This document shows positions 63,431 through 64,000 of a DNA stretch of 64,000 bases, one piece after another. The notes beneath the pieces were generated by a model. It was not told the origin of the DNA. It made no database searches and was given only the letters and a program-made list of their open reading frames with translations. Positions within the stretch are counted from its first letter, which is position 1. Every line of letters starts with the position of its first letter. The position numbers and the translations under genes are program-made. This DNA is from Allobosea sp. Tri-44 (GTDB lineage: Bacteria; Pseudomonadota; Alphaproteobacteria; Rhizobiales; Beijerinckiaceae), in NCBI RefSeq assembly GCF_004123845.1, contig NZ_NBDP01000019.1, positions 496,001 through 560,000 on the forward strand, given 5' to 3'.

Positions 63431-64000
63431 CGGCCGGTTTCTCCATGGTTCAGCGCCTGCCAGGGCAGCACGAAGTCCTTGCCATCGCGGCTGCCGCGCG
63501 TGACTTCGATGCCGAAGGCGCGGGCGAGATTGCCGTCATTGAGCACGGCGGCGGGCGGGCCATCAGCGAGGATGCGTCCGTCATCGAGAAGGACGAGTCG
63601 GTCGCAGAAGCGGCCGGCGAGCGAGAGGTCGTGCAGCACGACGACGACACCGGTGCCGCTGGTGGCGATGCGCCGGAACAGCGCCATCGCCTCGAGCTGA
63701 TGGCGTGGGTCGAGCCCGACCAGCGGCTCGTCGGCGAGCAGCATCTCCGCCTCGACGGCCAGTGCCCGCGCCAGCAGGACCCGCATGCGCTCGCCGCCGG
63801 AGAGGCTATCGAGGCTGCGCGCGCGGAAGGCGCTCGTATCGGTCGCGGCGAAGGCGTTAGTGATCGCAGCCTTGTCGGCTGCGGTGAGGTCGGCGAAGGG
63901 GCGCCGATGCGGCAGGCGGCCGAGTGCGACGACGGCTTCCGCCCGCATCTGCCATTGCACGTTGCCGCCCTGGGCGAGGAAGGCAAGGCGCTGTGCCAGT
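63427..64000 (-). CDS. ABC transporter ATPase of the siderophore/haem/cobalamin type (partial)
   Basis: The gene enters from beyond the right edge, so Walker A is not visible. Present are the signature LSGGERMRVLLARAL, Walker B MLLADEPLVGLD, the switch VVVLHDLSLAGRFCDRLVLL and the closing GRILADGPPAAVLNDGNLA, typical of FecE/FhuC/BtuD-family ATPases that energise uptake of iron chelates, haem or vitamin B12. The frame continues upstream of the ATG at 63960 with QRLAFLAQGGNVQWQMRAEA, which is normal for the family, so the real start lies outside. Confidence 0.88.
   Translation of the reverse strand, partial: LAQRLAFLAQGGNVQWQMRAEAVVALGRLPHRRPFADLTAADKAAITNAFAATDTSAFRARSLDSLSGGERMRVLLARALAVEAEMLLADEPLVGLDPRHQLEAMALFRRIATSGTGVVVVLHDLSLAGRFCDRLVLLDDGRILADGPPAAVLNDGNLARAFGIEVTRGSRDGKDFVLPWQALNHGETGR

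Overview
The window is GC-rich, densely coded, and looks like a chromosomal segment of an alphaproteobacterium, most likely of the order Hyphomicrobiales (a Bosea/Bradyrhizobiaceae-type genome is my best guess). The reasons are the overall codon use, a DUF1488 protein, a very basic 43-residue protein of a kind common in rhizobia, a paired-hairpin intergenic repeat near 62.3 kb, and a tRNA-Arg(CCG) gene used as an integration site. The genus is inferred, not proven.

Layout. 1-0.9 kb: tail of an unidentified gene (perhaps an alpha/beta hydrolase) and an L-aspartate dehydrogenase-like gene. 1.0-9.1 kb: a surface-polysaccharide locus (GT39-like membrane protein, half-size EamA transporter, two methyltransferases, WbqC, a WecE-type sugar aminotransferase, a polyprenyl-phosphate glycosyltransferase). 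9.2-9.6 kb: decayed phage small terminase. 10.0-17.5 kb: a GntR-controlled sugar import and catabolism locus: solute-binding protein, two permeases, a Gfo/Idh/MocA dehydrogenase and a cupin on one strand, and a Tm-1-like protein plus a PEP-hydrolase-family protein on the other. No transport ATPase is present. 18.1-25.1 kb: a 1257-residue RTX protein with an SGNH esterase domain and near-identical tandem CSPG repeats, convergent with its likely type I secretion ATPase and adaptor. 26.5-36.5 kb: a glycoside metabolism cluster (mannose-6-phosphate isomerase, GT4 fusion, GH130, GH13, second GT4) with several small proteins.

37.3-57.7 kb is a 20-kb genomic island in tRNA-Arg(CCG), bounded by 65-bp perfect direct repeats. 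These repeats hold the 5' half and the promoter side of the tRNA, not the usual 3' half. Inside are a four-gene type I restriction operon (hsdR-hsdM-hsdS plus a PD-(D/E)xK-like protein), a frameshifted McrA-like HNH nuclease, a small serine resolvase, a tyrosine integrase, an RloC/PrrC-like ATPase with a zinc hook and an R-x3-E...H set like that of anticodon nucleases, two ParB/RepB-like proteins, a large serine recombinase and several unknown genes. A third, diverged tRNA-like site lies beside the integrase and splits the island, suggesting two elements in tandem. It reads as a defence island in which a type I system and a possible tRNA-cleaving guard travel together.

57.8-64.0 kb returns to chromosome: an RND multidrug efflux permease and adaptor, an intergenic repeat, an unknown protein and a partial iron/haem-type ABC ATPase.
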